Virus record (IMG/VR): IMGVR_UViG_3300046673_000068
Location: 1-64,000 of that record
Source: a virus
DNA: 64,000 bases
Strand: one strand, 5' to 3'
The number at the start of each line of letters is the position of its first letter. Positions within the stretch are counted from its first letter, which is position 1. Position numbers and translations under genes: made by a program. Under the pieces are notes generated by a model. The model did not search any database, was not told where the DNA came from, and saw only the letters and a list, made by a program, of their open reading frames with translations. Of the stretch, positions 29,388-36,616 are shown one piece after another.

Positions 29388-29392
29388 TGGAC
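29378..29392 (+). repeat. 15-bp dyad repeat GTCCAGATAATGGAC
   Basis: Supplies both the stop (TAA) of the 42-aa gene and the start (ATG) of the helicase C-terminal half. Confidence 0.92.
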
Positions 29393-30238
29393 AGTACGGC
29401 CATACTTTCGAGGACCAATCTCGGCCTCCGCCCCTTCGAGCAGGCGCTGACCGAGGCGGGGGTGCCCTATCACCTAGTTGGGAAGTCCGGTTTCTGGAGT
29501 CAGCCGGAGGTCCGCGTCGGCCTGGCCTTTCTCCAGGCCGCCGTCTACCCCTCGGACTACGCTCTCGGAACCTGCATAAGAAGTCCGTTTTGGATCGCCA
29601 AGTTTCTGCCCAAAGCTAGACTTATGGAGGCCCTGAAAAAGGAAAAGGACCTCAACAACGTTTCGTATTGGAACTCCTTGGTTGCCGCCCGAGGATTTTT
29701 AGTTGACGCAAAGAATCAAGAAGCACTGACCAACTTTACGTCCTTCATCCACTCGCTGAGTCGATACAAAAGCCTGGCCGCCGCTGATGCCTTCAAGCAA
29801 ATCCTGGGGGCCCTCCGAGCCGGGGACTACTATTCCGAAGAAGAGGCAAGCCCAGACAATGATCCTCTAGGAAATTTGGCAGAATTGAGCAAGCTCGCCT
29901 CCCGGTTTCAGACTATCAAGGAGTTTTTGGACTACTGCCGGAAAGTGACCGCCGCTTCTAAGAGCCGCAAGGGCGTTGCCTTGTCTACGGTGCACAGCTT
30001 CAAGGGGTCCGAGGCGGACGTAATTTATGTCGTTGGGGTGTCTGACGGAGTGCTCCCGCATTCCAAGGCGACTGATCTTCAAGAAGAGCGGAATATCTGG
30101 TTCACGGCTTGCTCGCGCCCCCGTCACCGGCTCGTGATAACGTACAGCGGGCCCCCCTCCCCCTTCCTAAAAGGGATGAAGTGTGTTATAATGGAACCTG
30201 AGAAGGAGCAAAAGGATGCAAACCAAACCCATGTTTAA
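29387..30238 (+). CDS. UvrD/Rep-like helicase, C-terminal half, 283 aa
   Basis: Begins MDSTAILSRTNLGLRPFEQA, the sequence that normally follows the point where the 27811 gene stops. Motif V is TVHSFKGSEADVIYVVGV and motif VI is EERNIWFTACSRPRHRL. The start codon is that of the dyad repeat, with AAGGAG just upstream. Only about 10 residues of the usual linker seem missing between the halves. Best read as one helicase split by a homing-gene insertion. Confidence 0.88.
   Translation: MDSTAILSRTNLGLRPFEQALTEAGVPYHLVGKSGFWSQPEVRVGLAFLQAAVYPSDYALGTCIRSPFWIAKFLPKARLMEALKKEKDLNNVSYWNSLVAARGFLVDAKNQEALTNFTSFIHSLSRYKSLAAADAFKQILGALRAGDYYSEEEASPDNDPLGNLAELSKLASRFQTIKEFLDYCRKVTAASKSRKGVALSTVHSFKGSEADVIYVVGVSDGVLPHSKATDLQEERNIWFTACSRPRHRLVITYSGPPSPFLKGMKCVIMEPEKEQKDANQTHV
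30164..30192 (+). promoter_or_regulatory. Weak promoter candidate
   Basis: TATAAT (30187-30192) within GTGTGTTATAATGG, with TTCCTA 17 bases upstream. Lies in the end of the helicase gene, 23 bases before the next start. Confidence 0.4.
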
Positions 30239-30770
30239 CTTTGGAGACTATGTCTACCACGCTTATCTTGAGGCCAGTACAAAGTGGGTTCCCTGTGTGA
30301 GTTGCTCTGGCTCGGGGTATTTGACCATCATTCTCAACGGAGAAACCTTTACCATCGACTGCGAGGACTGCAAACGAGGGTATGAAGGCTCGAACGGAAG
30401 CAGAAGCGGTTACACCTTTGAACCAGCCACCAGAGAGGGGCGCATCTGCGGAGTAGAAAAACAAACCTATGAACCCTTCGACTTCGAGTATCGAATCTCC
30501 GCCGGAAGTAACAGTTCTTGGGTCCTGAAAGAGCCCGATGTCTTCGCTACCGAGGAAGAAGCTCTGGCACGAGCCGAAGAGTTGAAGACGAAAAGCGAAG
30601 CAGAAGAAGCCAAACGCCTTCTCTCCAAGACTAAACCGGACAAAACATGGGCTTGGCATGTCCGCTACTATCAGGGACAGATCAGGGAGGCGCAAAAGAC
30701 AATCGAGCGAGCAACTATCCAACTCGACTCCGCCAAGCGGCACGCCAAGGAGAAGACCGATGTTTCCTGA
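30216..30770 (+). CDS. DnaJ-type zinc-finger-like protein, 184 aa
   Basis: ATG after AAGGAG. CVSCSGSG and CEDCKRG (about 27-60) mimic the CxxCxGxG motif of DnaJ zinc fingers, with no J domain. The C-terminal half is a charged helix. Overlaps the helicase end by 23 bases. Could bind nucleic acid or protein; function unknown. Confidence 0.7.
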   Translation: MQTKPMFNFGDYVYHAYLEASTKWVPCVSCSGSGYLTIILNGETFTIDCEDCKRGYEGSNGSRSGYTFEPATREGRICGVEKQTYEPFDFEYRISAGSNSSWVLKEPDVFATEEEALARAEELKTKSEAEEAKRLLSKTKPDKTWAWHVRYYQGQIREAQKTIERATIQLDSAKRHAKEKTDVS

Positions 30771-31092
30771 ACCTGACAGCATCTGGCACAAGTATCCTTT
30801 GATGGCCAAGCTGGAAAAGATTATGCCCAAGAAACCGAAGGAGGGGCCCGACGACCCGTGGATGTTCAGAGTCCAATATGAGCCCATCCGGATCAGCGCC
30901 GAAGCATTTGTCCATTACCTGGACAGCGACCTACCTACGAACGAAAAAGAGCTTCGAGATGTCTTGTGGGTTTTCGGAGAACTCCTCTGCGGGTATATGG
31001 AAAAAATGCTCAACCAGTCCTTCAAAATCGCAGATGATTTAGCCGCTTGCACAATCAACCCCGTCCGGATAATGGACAAGGAGTCTCAATGA
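30760..31092 (+). CDS. Hypothetical protein, 110 aa
   Basis: Overlaps the previous gene by 11 bases. MFPEPDSIWHKYPLMAKLEK; contains two dyad-repeat copies, read as VHYLD and VRIMD. Helical; no known family. Confidence 0.66.
   Translation: MFPEPDSIWHKYPLMAKLEKIMPKKPKEGPDDPWMFRVQYEPIRISAEAFVHYLDSDLPTNEKELRDVLWVFGELLCGYMEKMLNQSFKIADDLAACTINPVRIMDKESQ
30910..30924 (-). repeat. 15-bp dyad repeat in a gene, reverse orientation
   Basis: GTCCATTACCTGGAC, read as VHYLD. Confidence 0.92.
31063..31077 (+). repeat. 15-bp dyad repeat in a gene end
   Basis: GTCCGGATAATGGAC, read as VRIMD, 12 bases before the next start. Confidence 0.92.
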
Positions 31093-31304
31093 AACGCTTA
31101 GTCATCGACGGCACCAAACCCGGACCCCTCGACCTGCGGATAGAGGACAACAACTCTCCCTGGGGCTGGTTTCTGAGGAGACACATGCTGATGCAACCCG
31201 ACGAGTTCCACGAACTGATCCTGCAAGGGAGCGACAAGTTTGTGGACTTCTTGAAAGAAGTAGTAGACTACGGATGTGGAGGAAAACATGACCTGGTGGA
31301 ATAA
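31089..31304 (+). CDS. Hypothetical protein, 71 aa
   Basis: ATGA-coupled, RBS AAGGAG. MKRLVIDGTKPGPLDLRIED then helix PDEFHELILQGSDKFVDFLK. No known family. Confidence 0.64.
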   Translation: MKRLVIDGTKPGPLDLRIEDNNSPWGWFLRRHMLMQPDEFHELILQGSDKFVDFLKEVVDYGCGGKHDLVE

Positions 31305-31731
31305 AAAGCCGAAGAAAGAACCCGAGACAGAAGAATCATTTCAGTCGGGATATGCTTGTTTGACAAATCACCACGTTCTTAGGACGGCCTGGGCGGTTTC
31401 CCCAACACCCAAAAACCCTTGGATAGTTTGCCCGGACTGCGGAGATTGTATGAAACCGGCAGTCCTCCGAATAGTCGAACACGCACAGAAAGGAGGGTGG
31501 TTGCGGGAGGTGCCTTTGAGTGTAGAATTTGTCCGTTACCTGGACGAACCCAAACCCGAAAAGAAACCCAAAAGTGTGGCTCAGTACGAGTTGTGGCTGA
31601 TCGAAGTTGAAAAGTACCTTCGTCGTTCCTTGTACCGGACAGAGATGTGCTTGGCCGCCGGGCTCTACACACAACCATCTACTGCGAAAGATGCGGCGGC
31701 GGAGATTCGGAGATTGAGAGGGAAAAAATGA
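31288..31731 (+). CDS. Cys-containing hypothetical protein, 147 aa
   Basis: ATG after GGAGG, inside the end of the previous gene. CPDCGDC (about 49-55) may be a zinc site. The segment FVRYLDE is a dyad-repeat copy. The helical C-terminus (KDAAAEIRRLRGKK) is basic. Confidence 0.66.
   Translation: MTWWNKKPKKEPETEESFQSGYACLTNHHVLRTAWAVSPTPKNPWIVCPDCGDCMKPAVLRIVEHAQKGGWLREVPLSVEFVRYLDEPKPEKKPKSVAQYELWLIEVEKYLRRSLYRTEMCLAAGLYTQPSTAKDAAAEIRRLRGKK
31531..31545 (-). repeat. 15-bp dyad repeat in a gene, one mismatch
   Basis: GTCCGTTACCTGGAC, read as VRYLD. Confidence 0.8.
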
Positions 31732-31934
31732 GCCTGTGCGCCTCGCATTGGAAACCAACCGGGGAATGCGATTGCCCTTTTACGGGCTTTTGTTGTGAAT
31801 GCGGGTCCCCTTGTAAGGACCACGATCTTGTTGGGAACGCTACAGAGCAGGACGGCCTGGGCGAGTGGCCAAAACATTGGTGTAACAACTGTATTAACAC
31901 GCACCTAGAAGAAGATGCAAGGAGTAACGCATGA
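31728..31934 (+). CDS. Cys-rich protein, 68 aa
   Basis: ATGA-coupled. Nine cysteines (CDCPFTGFCCECGSPC, CNNC) imply one or two zinc sites. ATGA-coupled to the nuclease gene. Role unknown. Confidence 0.65.
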   Translation: MSLCASHWKPTGECDCPFTGFCCECGSPCKDHDLVGNATEQDGLGEWPKHWCNNCINTHLEEDARSNA

Positions 31935-33118
31935 GTTTTCTGTACACCAGCGCCTCGGGGCGGGAAGTCGCCCACGGGTCTTCGTCGTCATTGGATCAGT
32001 TCCGGTTCTGCCGCCGCAAGTTCCGGCTGTCCCGCGTAGACGGGTGGAAGGAAAAGGCTAAGAAAGCCAGTTTGGAATTTGGAAAGTGCATCGAGGCCGC
32101 GATCCAGTTCTACTGCGACAACGGGAAGAAACCAGGAGAAGCTACTTCGGAATTCGAGCGCCTGTGGCTCAAGTGGTCCGATAACAAGGAACTGGTCTAC
32201 ACCGCCCAGGAGAACAACTGGTTCGATCTCTACACGATGGGCAAGGAGATGACTAAGCTCTTCGAGATTCTGCTCCCGACCCTGCCCATCAGGAATCCGA
32301 AGTGGCAGCTACAATTCTTGAAGAAGCTGTGGCCCGGGACCGACCTGGACGACCTGGAATTCATGGCATACATCGACTTGCTGTCTACCCTGGAAGACGG
32401 ATCACGCTTGGTGCTCGACATCAAAACCGCAAAATCTGCTTTGGAAGCAGACCCTAAGTTGTTGACTATGGACGGACAACTTCGAAAATATGCGTGGGTT
32501 ACAGGATGCCGGGACGTGGGATTCCTCAATTTCGTGAAGGCCGGGAATCCAAACGAGTTCCGCAAAGGAACGGTAGTAACTCTGCTTTCGGACGTTCGAG
32601 AACTTGGGTGGGACGCCGGACGACCTTTGGTAGTAGTAAAAACCGAGGAGATAACCGACCCCCTTGTCAACAGCAAGCTCGCTCTCGTCGTTGGGGTCGC
32701 CGAAGATGTCCGGATAATGGACGAAGCCTTGGAGCAGATAAAAGGAAAGGGAAGCACCGAAGCCAAATCCCAAGTGTTGGCGGACTACCTGTTGGAAGGA
32801 AAGTTGTGTAAAGTAACCCGCGAATCCGTGACCCGCGTAAAAATCCAACTGGTGAAAGGCACAATACCCGAAGAAGAAATGGCCGAGATCGGGCAGCAGA
32901 TTGGTACGGACATGATGGCAATCCGAGAAGCCTCTAAGTCCAATGCTTTCTTTATGGATGGCGGTACGAGATTTCCGAACGCAATCTGTGTATGGTGTTC
33001 CTTCAATTCTATCTGCCTTCGAGACAACAAGAGGCGCGATGAAACTTTAGTCAAGATCGGTCCCGCAGCAAAAGAGGATGACTGGCTTACCGAATTAGAA
33101 GCCGGGGAGGAAGAATAA
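31931..33118 (+). CDS. Cas4/RecB-type PD-(D/E)xK nuclease, 395 aa
   Basis: SSLDQFRFCRRKFRLS at the N-terminus, the catalytic LVLDIKTAKS (about 159-168), and Q in MDGQLRKYAW fit the Cas4/AddB nuclease fold. C27 with C352, C355 and C361 (CVWCSFNSIC) would hold a 4Fe-4S cluster. Probably the exonuclease that makes ssDNA for RecT. ATGA-coupled at its start; a TAATG overlap leads to the next gene. Contains a dyad repeat (VRIMD). Confidence 0.85.
   Translation: MSFLYTSASGREVAHGSSSSLDQFRFCRRKFRLSRVDGWKEKAKKASLEFGKCIEAAIQFYCDNGKKPGEATSEFERLWLKWSDNKELVYTAQENNWFDLYTMGKEMTKLFEILLPTLPIRNPKWQLQFLKKLWPGTDLDDLEFMAYIDLLSTLEDGSRLVLDIKTAKSALEADPKLLTMDGQLRKYAWVTGCRDVGFLNFVKAGNPNEFRKGTVVTLLSDVRELGWDAGRPLVVVKTEEITDPLVNSKLALVVGVAEDVRIMDEALEQIKGKGSTEAKSQVLADYLLEGKLCKVTRESVTRVKIQLVKGTIPEEEMAEIGQQIGTDMMAIREASKSNAFFMDGGTRFPNAICVWCSFNSICLRDNKRRDETLVKIGPAAKEDDWLTELEAGEEE
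32708..32722 (+). repeat. 15-bp dyad repeat in the nuclease gene
   Basis: GTCCGGATAATGGAC, read as VRIMD. Confidence 0.92.
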
Positions 33119-33438
33119 TGTTCACACGACTCAGAAACGCTTGGGCAGTTCTCCGGAGCAAAACGGTTATGCCACAAAGCATCTATGTCTACCCCGCCGA
33201 GCATAACCCGAACAACCCCTTTCTGCCCGACCCAGAGTTCGACAAACGCTTTTGGGCGGCCTGGCCGCGCTGGCATTTTATCAACTGTTGGAAAAGCTAC
33301 CAAGGACTCCGTAGCTTTAGCTTATTGGGGGTGTGGCGGGCTAAAGGAGGTTCTTTCGGCCTGAACCTGTTTAATTTTGCGGTCGAGTTTAACCCTCACC
33401 ACAAGGAGAACCGAAAGGATTTCAAAACATGCGCGTAG
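33118..33438 (+). CDS. Hypothetical protein, 106 aa
   Basis: TAATG overlap with the nuclease. Aromatic-rich (FDKRFWAAWPRWHFINCWKS) and beta-rich C-terminus. No known family. Confidence 0.64.
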   Translation: MFTRLRNAWAVLRSKTVMPQSIYVYPAEHNPNNPFLPDPEFDKRFWAAWPRWHFINCWKSYQGLRSFSLLGVWRAKGGSFGLNLFNFAVEFNPHHKENRKDFKTCA

Positions 33439-34196
33439 TTCTCATAAGCGACACGCACGGCCAGCACCGGAAATTTGCAATCCCGGAGGGAGACGTTTTG
33501 ATCCACGCAGGGGACTTCATGTACTCCGGACGATACATGATGGAGATCAGTGACTTCAACGATTGGCTGGGCTCCCTCCCACACAAGCATAAAGTTGTGG
33601 TGGCAGGAAATCACGACATCCTGTTTGAAACGCAGCACGGTTCTCGGGCTCTGTTGACCAACGCAACCTACTTGGAAAACTCCGGGGCGGTGATTGAGGG
33701 GCTCAAATTTTGGGGTTCCCCCGTCCAACCGGAGTTTAACGACTGGGCATTCAACGTAAAAAGAGGGCAGGACATTAAGAAATACTGGGATATGATCCCC
33801 GACGACACCGACGTTCTGATTACGCACGGTCCTCCGTGGGGACTGCTAGATCAGATTCGTCCGGGACGGGAAGTTGAGCATCTGGGTTGCGGGGAGTTGC
33901 TCAAAGCTGTCCGCCGAATCAAACCAAAGCTGCATGTCTTCGGGCACATCCACGGGGGGTATGGGACGTTCAAAGAAGGACCCACCCAATTTGTAAATGC
34001 TTCTCTCTTGAATGAAGCATACAAGCCGGTGAATGCTCCAATTGTAGTAGACTTTCAAAGCGAGAAAGACTTGGTAGCCAAACTCCCCGCGTTTCCCCTC
34101 CCCCGGCAGAAAGAACTTACGGATCGGGAGCTTGCGCTGTTGGTTGACATGCTGACCGAAGAACCGAAAATTGTGGGCGGGAAGTTGTCCGAATAG
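33429..34196 (+). CDS. Calcineurin-like metallophosphoesterase, 255 aa
   Basis: All five metal-binding motifs are visible: DTHGQH (8-13), HAGDF (about 26-30), GNHD (about 60-63), THGPP and GHIHGG. The fold hydrolyses phosphodiesters with two metals. Extra C-terminal 60 residues. Adjacent to a second member of the superfamily and to the Cas4-like nuclease, so a DNA-end processing role is plausible. Confidence 0.88.
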   Translation: MRVVLISDTHGQHRKFAIPEGDVLIHAGDFMYSGRYMMEISDFNDWLGSLPHKHKVVVAGNHDILFETQHGSRALLTNATYLENSGAVIEGLKFWGSPVQPEFNDWAFNVKRGQDIKKYWDMIPDDTDVLITHGPPWGLLDQIRPGREVEHLGCGELLKAVRRIKPKLHVFGHIHGGYGTFKEGPTQFVNASLLNEAYKPVNAPIVVDFQSEKDLVAKLPAFPLPRQKELTDRELALLVDMLTEEPKIVGGKLSE

Positions 34197-34702
34197 TGGC
34201 AAACATATTCTTCATCTCGGATACCCATTTCGGACATGCGGGGATTCTTTCCTTCAAGAAAGAGGATGGTTCTCCCCTTCGGCACTTTGCTTCTGTCCAG
34301 GAAATGGACCAACACACCATCGACCGATGGAACTCCGTCGTGCGCCCGCAGGACCATGTCTACCATTTGGGCGATGTGGCAATGAAGAAGTCATGTTTGG
34401 AGACGATCTCCCGCTGCAACGGACATCTACGCCTGGTGAGGGGAAACCACGACATATTCCCTACCAAAGAATATCTGAAGTTCTTCGACGAAATCTACGG
34501 GGTGCGCGTGCTCGACGGCATGATTTTCACCCACATACCGATCCATCCCGAGAGCCTGGGACGGTTCAAGGCCAACGTACACGGCCATACCCACGGATCG
34601 CCTTACGGAAAGTTCGGGCCCCGGTACATCCATGTCAGCGTCGAGGCCGTGGACTACGTTCCGGTTTCGCTGGAAGATTTGAAACTGAGGTTGTCCGAAT
34701 AA
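34196..34702 (+). CDS. Second metallophosphoesterase, 168 aa
   Basis: GTG start overlaps the TAG of the previous gene. Motifs DTHFGH (8-13), LGDVAM, RGNHD and GHTHG. Compact single-domain form, common in phages. Its stop is the TAA of a dyad repeat, and it contains another repeat (VQEMD). Confidence 0.88.
   Translation: MANIFFISDTHFGHAGILSFKKEDGSPLRHFASVQEMDQHTIDRWNSVVRPQDHVYHLGDVAMKKSCLETISRCNGHLRLVRGNHDIFPTKEYLKFFDEIYGVRVLDGMIFTHIPIHPESLGRFKANVHGHTHGSPYGKFGPRYIHVSVEAVDYVPVSLEDLKLRLSE
34295..34309 (+). repeat. 15-bp dyad repeat in a gene, one mismatch
   Basis: GTCCAGGAAATGGAC, read as VQEMD. A further degenerate copy, GTCCGAATAGTGGCA, spans the junction at 34188-34202. Confidence 0.8.
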
Positions 34703-34707
34703 TGGAC
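34693..34707 (+). repeat. 15-bp dyad repeat, one mismatch
   Basis: GTCCGAATAATGGAC; its TAA ends the phosphoesterase gene. Confidence 0.85.
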
Positions 34708-34717
34708 AGGAGAACAG

Positions 34718-35119
34718 ATGCCAGCCAGAGTAGTTGATGGAGACGCAATCTACCTCTCCGGAAAAGTCAAAGCCTTGAAGCCAGAACACCGGGCAGAGTA
34801 TTCGTACCTGATCCCCCTGGCCGAGGCTAATGGTGTGTTCGAAGCAGACCCTAACAGAATCTGGGCCAAGGCTTACGCATACCTGCGGGATGGGATTGAT
34901 CCGGGATGGGTCCGGGACTTGCTTGAAGACTTTAAGAGTGTTGATTTGCTCCGCACATGGGAAGAAAATGGAAAGATTTGGGGGTGGTGGACCGGGATTG
35001 ACAAGACAGGGAGGCTCCCTTCCAAGAAACATTTGGACCGATACAAGAACCTACCGCCAAGTGCCCCCCTTTCAGTAACTTCCGACTGTCCGGGAGAGTC
35101 CGGGACTGGTCCGGAGTAG
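34718..35119 (+). CDS. Possible replication accessory protein, 133 aa
   Basis: ATG after AGGAGA. ADPNRIWAKAYAYLRDGIDP, then IWGWWTGIDKTGRLPSKKHL and a RYKNLPP tail, a pattern seen in phage replisome-organiser-like proteins. The C-terminus is disordered. Assignment is tentative. Confidence 0.6.
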   Translation: MPARVVDGDAIYLSGKVKALKPEHRAEYSYLIPLAEANGVFEADPNRIWAKAYAYLRDGIDPGWVRDLLEDFKSVDLLRTWEENGKIWGWWTGIDKTGRLPSKKHLDRYKNLPPSAPLSVTSDCPGESGTGPE

Positions 35120-35125
35120 TCCCGC

Positions 35126-35158
35126 TAGGATTGGTATTGGTTTGGTATAGGATTGGTA
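35126..35158 (+). repeat. Direct repeat TAGGATTGGTA, two copies
   Basis: Copies at 35126-35136 and 35148-35158 in a 100-base gap otherwise without genes; TTGGTAT-like variants lie between. Could be a protein-binding site or replication element. Confidence 0.4.
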
Positions 35159-35169
35159 AGGATAGGAAC

Positions 35170-35190
35170 GGAGCCTGCGGCGCTCTTTTT
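35170..35190 (+). terminator. Weak terminator candidate
   Basis: GAGC (35171-35174) pairs with GCTC (35182-35185), followed by TTTTT. The stem is short; treat as low confidence. Confidence 0.35.
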
Positions 35191-35222
35191 CAAAAACTTT
35201 TTAAGACGGACAAGGAGAAGAA

Positions 35223-35852
35223 ATGAAAATCAAGAAAGAACTTCAAGCAGTGTGTGCAGGATTTGGGGTTAAGGCCGGGGGCTACCAATCGACCTGGGAG
35301 GAGATTCAAACGCTGGCGACCGTCCACTCGGTCGGGGCTGTTGTCAGAGACTTCGAGGATTGGATGCAGGAGTACCGGGGTGACGATTTCCCGCAGGGGG
35401 CCGTCTCGAAGTACCTCCACGTCGCTGCGGAGCGCCTGGGGGCCGATTCTTCCCCCGCAGCAGCCTCTCTGAAGTCCCCAGAGGTAGTTTCCCTTGTCCG
35501 GGAGCTTGTCTACGCAGCAGACGGCCAACTGAGCTTCATAGACAAGCAAAAGATTCGACTAGCGGAAGTCCTGAAAGAGTTCTCGCAGGAAGAAGTGGTC
35601 TCCGTCTTCAAGACCTGGCTCAAGGACCAAGACCTGACCGACGCCAAAAACCTATCGTTTGCCCCGGGGAAGTTCGTCCAGGTAGTGGACAGCTTCGCCT
35701 ACTGTGCCCGAAGGCGGAGGGAAGAAGCCAAGCGGACGGCGGTTCTTCGAGAAGCGGCAGTTGCCCAACTCCAGGCCCAGGCCGAAGAAGAGAGAGCGGA
35801 GTCCGAGAAGAAGAAAATGGCGGAAGACTCTCAGTTTGACCCTTTGGCTTGA
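35223..35852 (+). CDS. Hypothetical protein with charged coiled-coil tail, 209 aa
   Basis: ATG after AAGGAG. Three helical repeats are suggested by alternating FEDWMQEYRG and FKTWLKDQDL blocks; the C-terminal 50 residues are Arg/Glu-rich coiled coil. It precedes the primase operon, so a helicase-loader-like role is possible but unproven. Confidence 0.62.
   Translation: MKIKKELQAVCAGFGVKAGGYQSTWEEIQTLATVHSVGAVVRDFEDWMQEYRGDDFPQGAVSKYLHVAAERLGADSSPAAASLKSPEVVSLVRELVYAADGQLSFIDKQKIRLAEVLKEFSQEEVVSVFKTWLKDQDLTDAKNLSFAPGKFVQVVDSFAYCARRRREEAKRTAVLREAAVAQLQAQAEEERAESEKKKMAEDSQFDPLA
35676..35690 (+). repeat. 15-bp dyad repeat in a gene, one mismatch
   Basis: GTCCAGGTAGTGGAC, read as VQVVD. Confidence 0.8.
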
Positions 35853-35860
35853 AAATAGTT

Positions 35861-35875
35861 GTCCGGGTAATGGAT
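35861..35875 (+). repeat. 15-bp dyad repeat overlapping a -35 position
   Basis: GTCCGGGTAATGGAT, one mismatch, 8 bases upstream of the TATAAT at 35884, so it covers the -35 region. Confidence 0.85.
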
Positions 35876-35883
35876 TTCTGTGG

Positions 35884-35889
35884 TATAAT
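35884..35889 (+). promoter_or_regulatory. Extended -10 promoter (TGTGGTATAATG)
   Basis: TATAAT preceded by CTGTGG and followed by GAGTTTTG, as at 18181 and 22791. No consensus -35; the dyad repeat occupies that place. Drives the 35910 to primase operon. Confidence 0.65.
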
Positions 35890-35909
35890 GAGTTTTGTAG
35901 GAGGTAACC

Positions 35910-36125
35910 ATGAAATACGAAAACGTGAAACAAGCGATCATCGAGGCACACACCTTCATAGACAAGGCCACCGACCTTCTTATCTTGACGGACAAAGAGG
36001 GCCTGAACAACCTTGACACCGTGGTCCAGGGGTCCGGCGCGGCCTCAACCCGAAGGGCCTCCCTCGAACTTACTAAAGCTCTCGCACGGATGCGAGCTTC
36101 GGACTGGGTGGAGGTGGGGGCATGA
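35910..36125 (+). CDS. Hypothetical helical protein, 71 aa
   Basis: ATG after AGGAGG, 20 bases after the -10 at 35884. MKYENVKQAIIEAHTFIDKA; helical throughout. ATGA-coupled to the next gene. Confidence 0.64.
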   Translation: MKYENVKQAIIEAHTFIDKATDLLILTDKEGLNNLDTVVQGSGAASTRRASLELTKALARMRASDWVEVGA

Positions 36126-36295
36126 GCGGATTCGACAAGAAGTCCAACGCAAATTTCATCAACGACGTTGTGAACCAGGACCTCCTGGACACAGCCGTTG
36201 TCTGGATCGGGGACAACCTCCAACCGGAAGATGTGTTTTCCCAGAGAGAGCTTGAAGACTGGGCGTTCGCCGACGGATTTAGGAAATTCGAGTAG
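36122..36295 (+). CDS. Small acidic protein, 57 aa
   Basis: ATGA-coupled. MSGFDKKSNANFINDVVNQD then a C-terminal QRELEDWAFADGFRKFE, which resembles short phage proteins. Function unknown. Confidence 0.62.
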   Translation: MSGFDKKSNANFINDVVNQDLLDTAVVWIGDNLQPEDVFSQRELEDWAFADGFRKFE

Positions 36296-36304
36296 GAGGA
36301 AGAG

Positions 36305-36616
36305 ATGAATCAGCAAGATTGGGTCGAAAAGTTCAAAGCAATTCGCGCTCTCAGCCCCCTCGATACGGGATTGTTTATGCGGAACGACGGAAGTTGGTAT
36401 TTTCTCCAACACGGTGTCGAACGCAAAGAAGGCGGGTGCTCAAGCAGTGGATATGAGGCCGGGAGTTGCCCAGAACAAGCGACACACCAACGGTGGGCCT
36501 GGCTTACCAATCCGAAGTATTACCTTGTCCTTAATTCCTCTCGGGAAAACCGCAGGGCCGTCCGGTGGAACAGTTTCATGTGGGAAGATGTTGTAGAGGA
36601 GAAGCGGGTTGACTGA
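36305..36616 (+). CDS. Hypothetical protein, 103 aa
   Basis: ATG after AGGAGGAAG. MNQQDWVEKFKAIRALSPLD then a beta-rich middle with SWYFLQHGVERKEGG. Overlaps the primase start by 8 bases. Confidence 0.64.
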   Translation: MNQQDWVEKFKAIRALSPLDTGLFMRNDGSWYFLQHGVERKEGGCSSSGYEAGSCPEQATHQRWAWLTNPKYYLVLNSSRENRRAVRWNSFMWEDVVEEKRVD

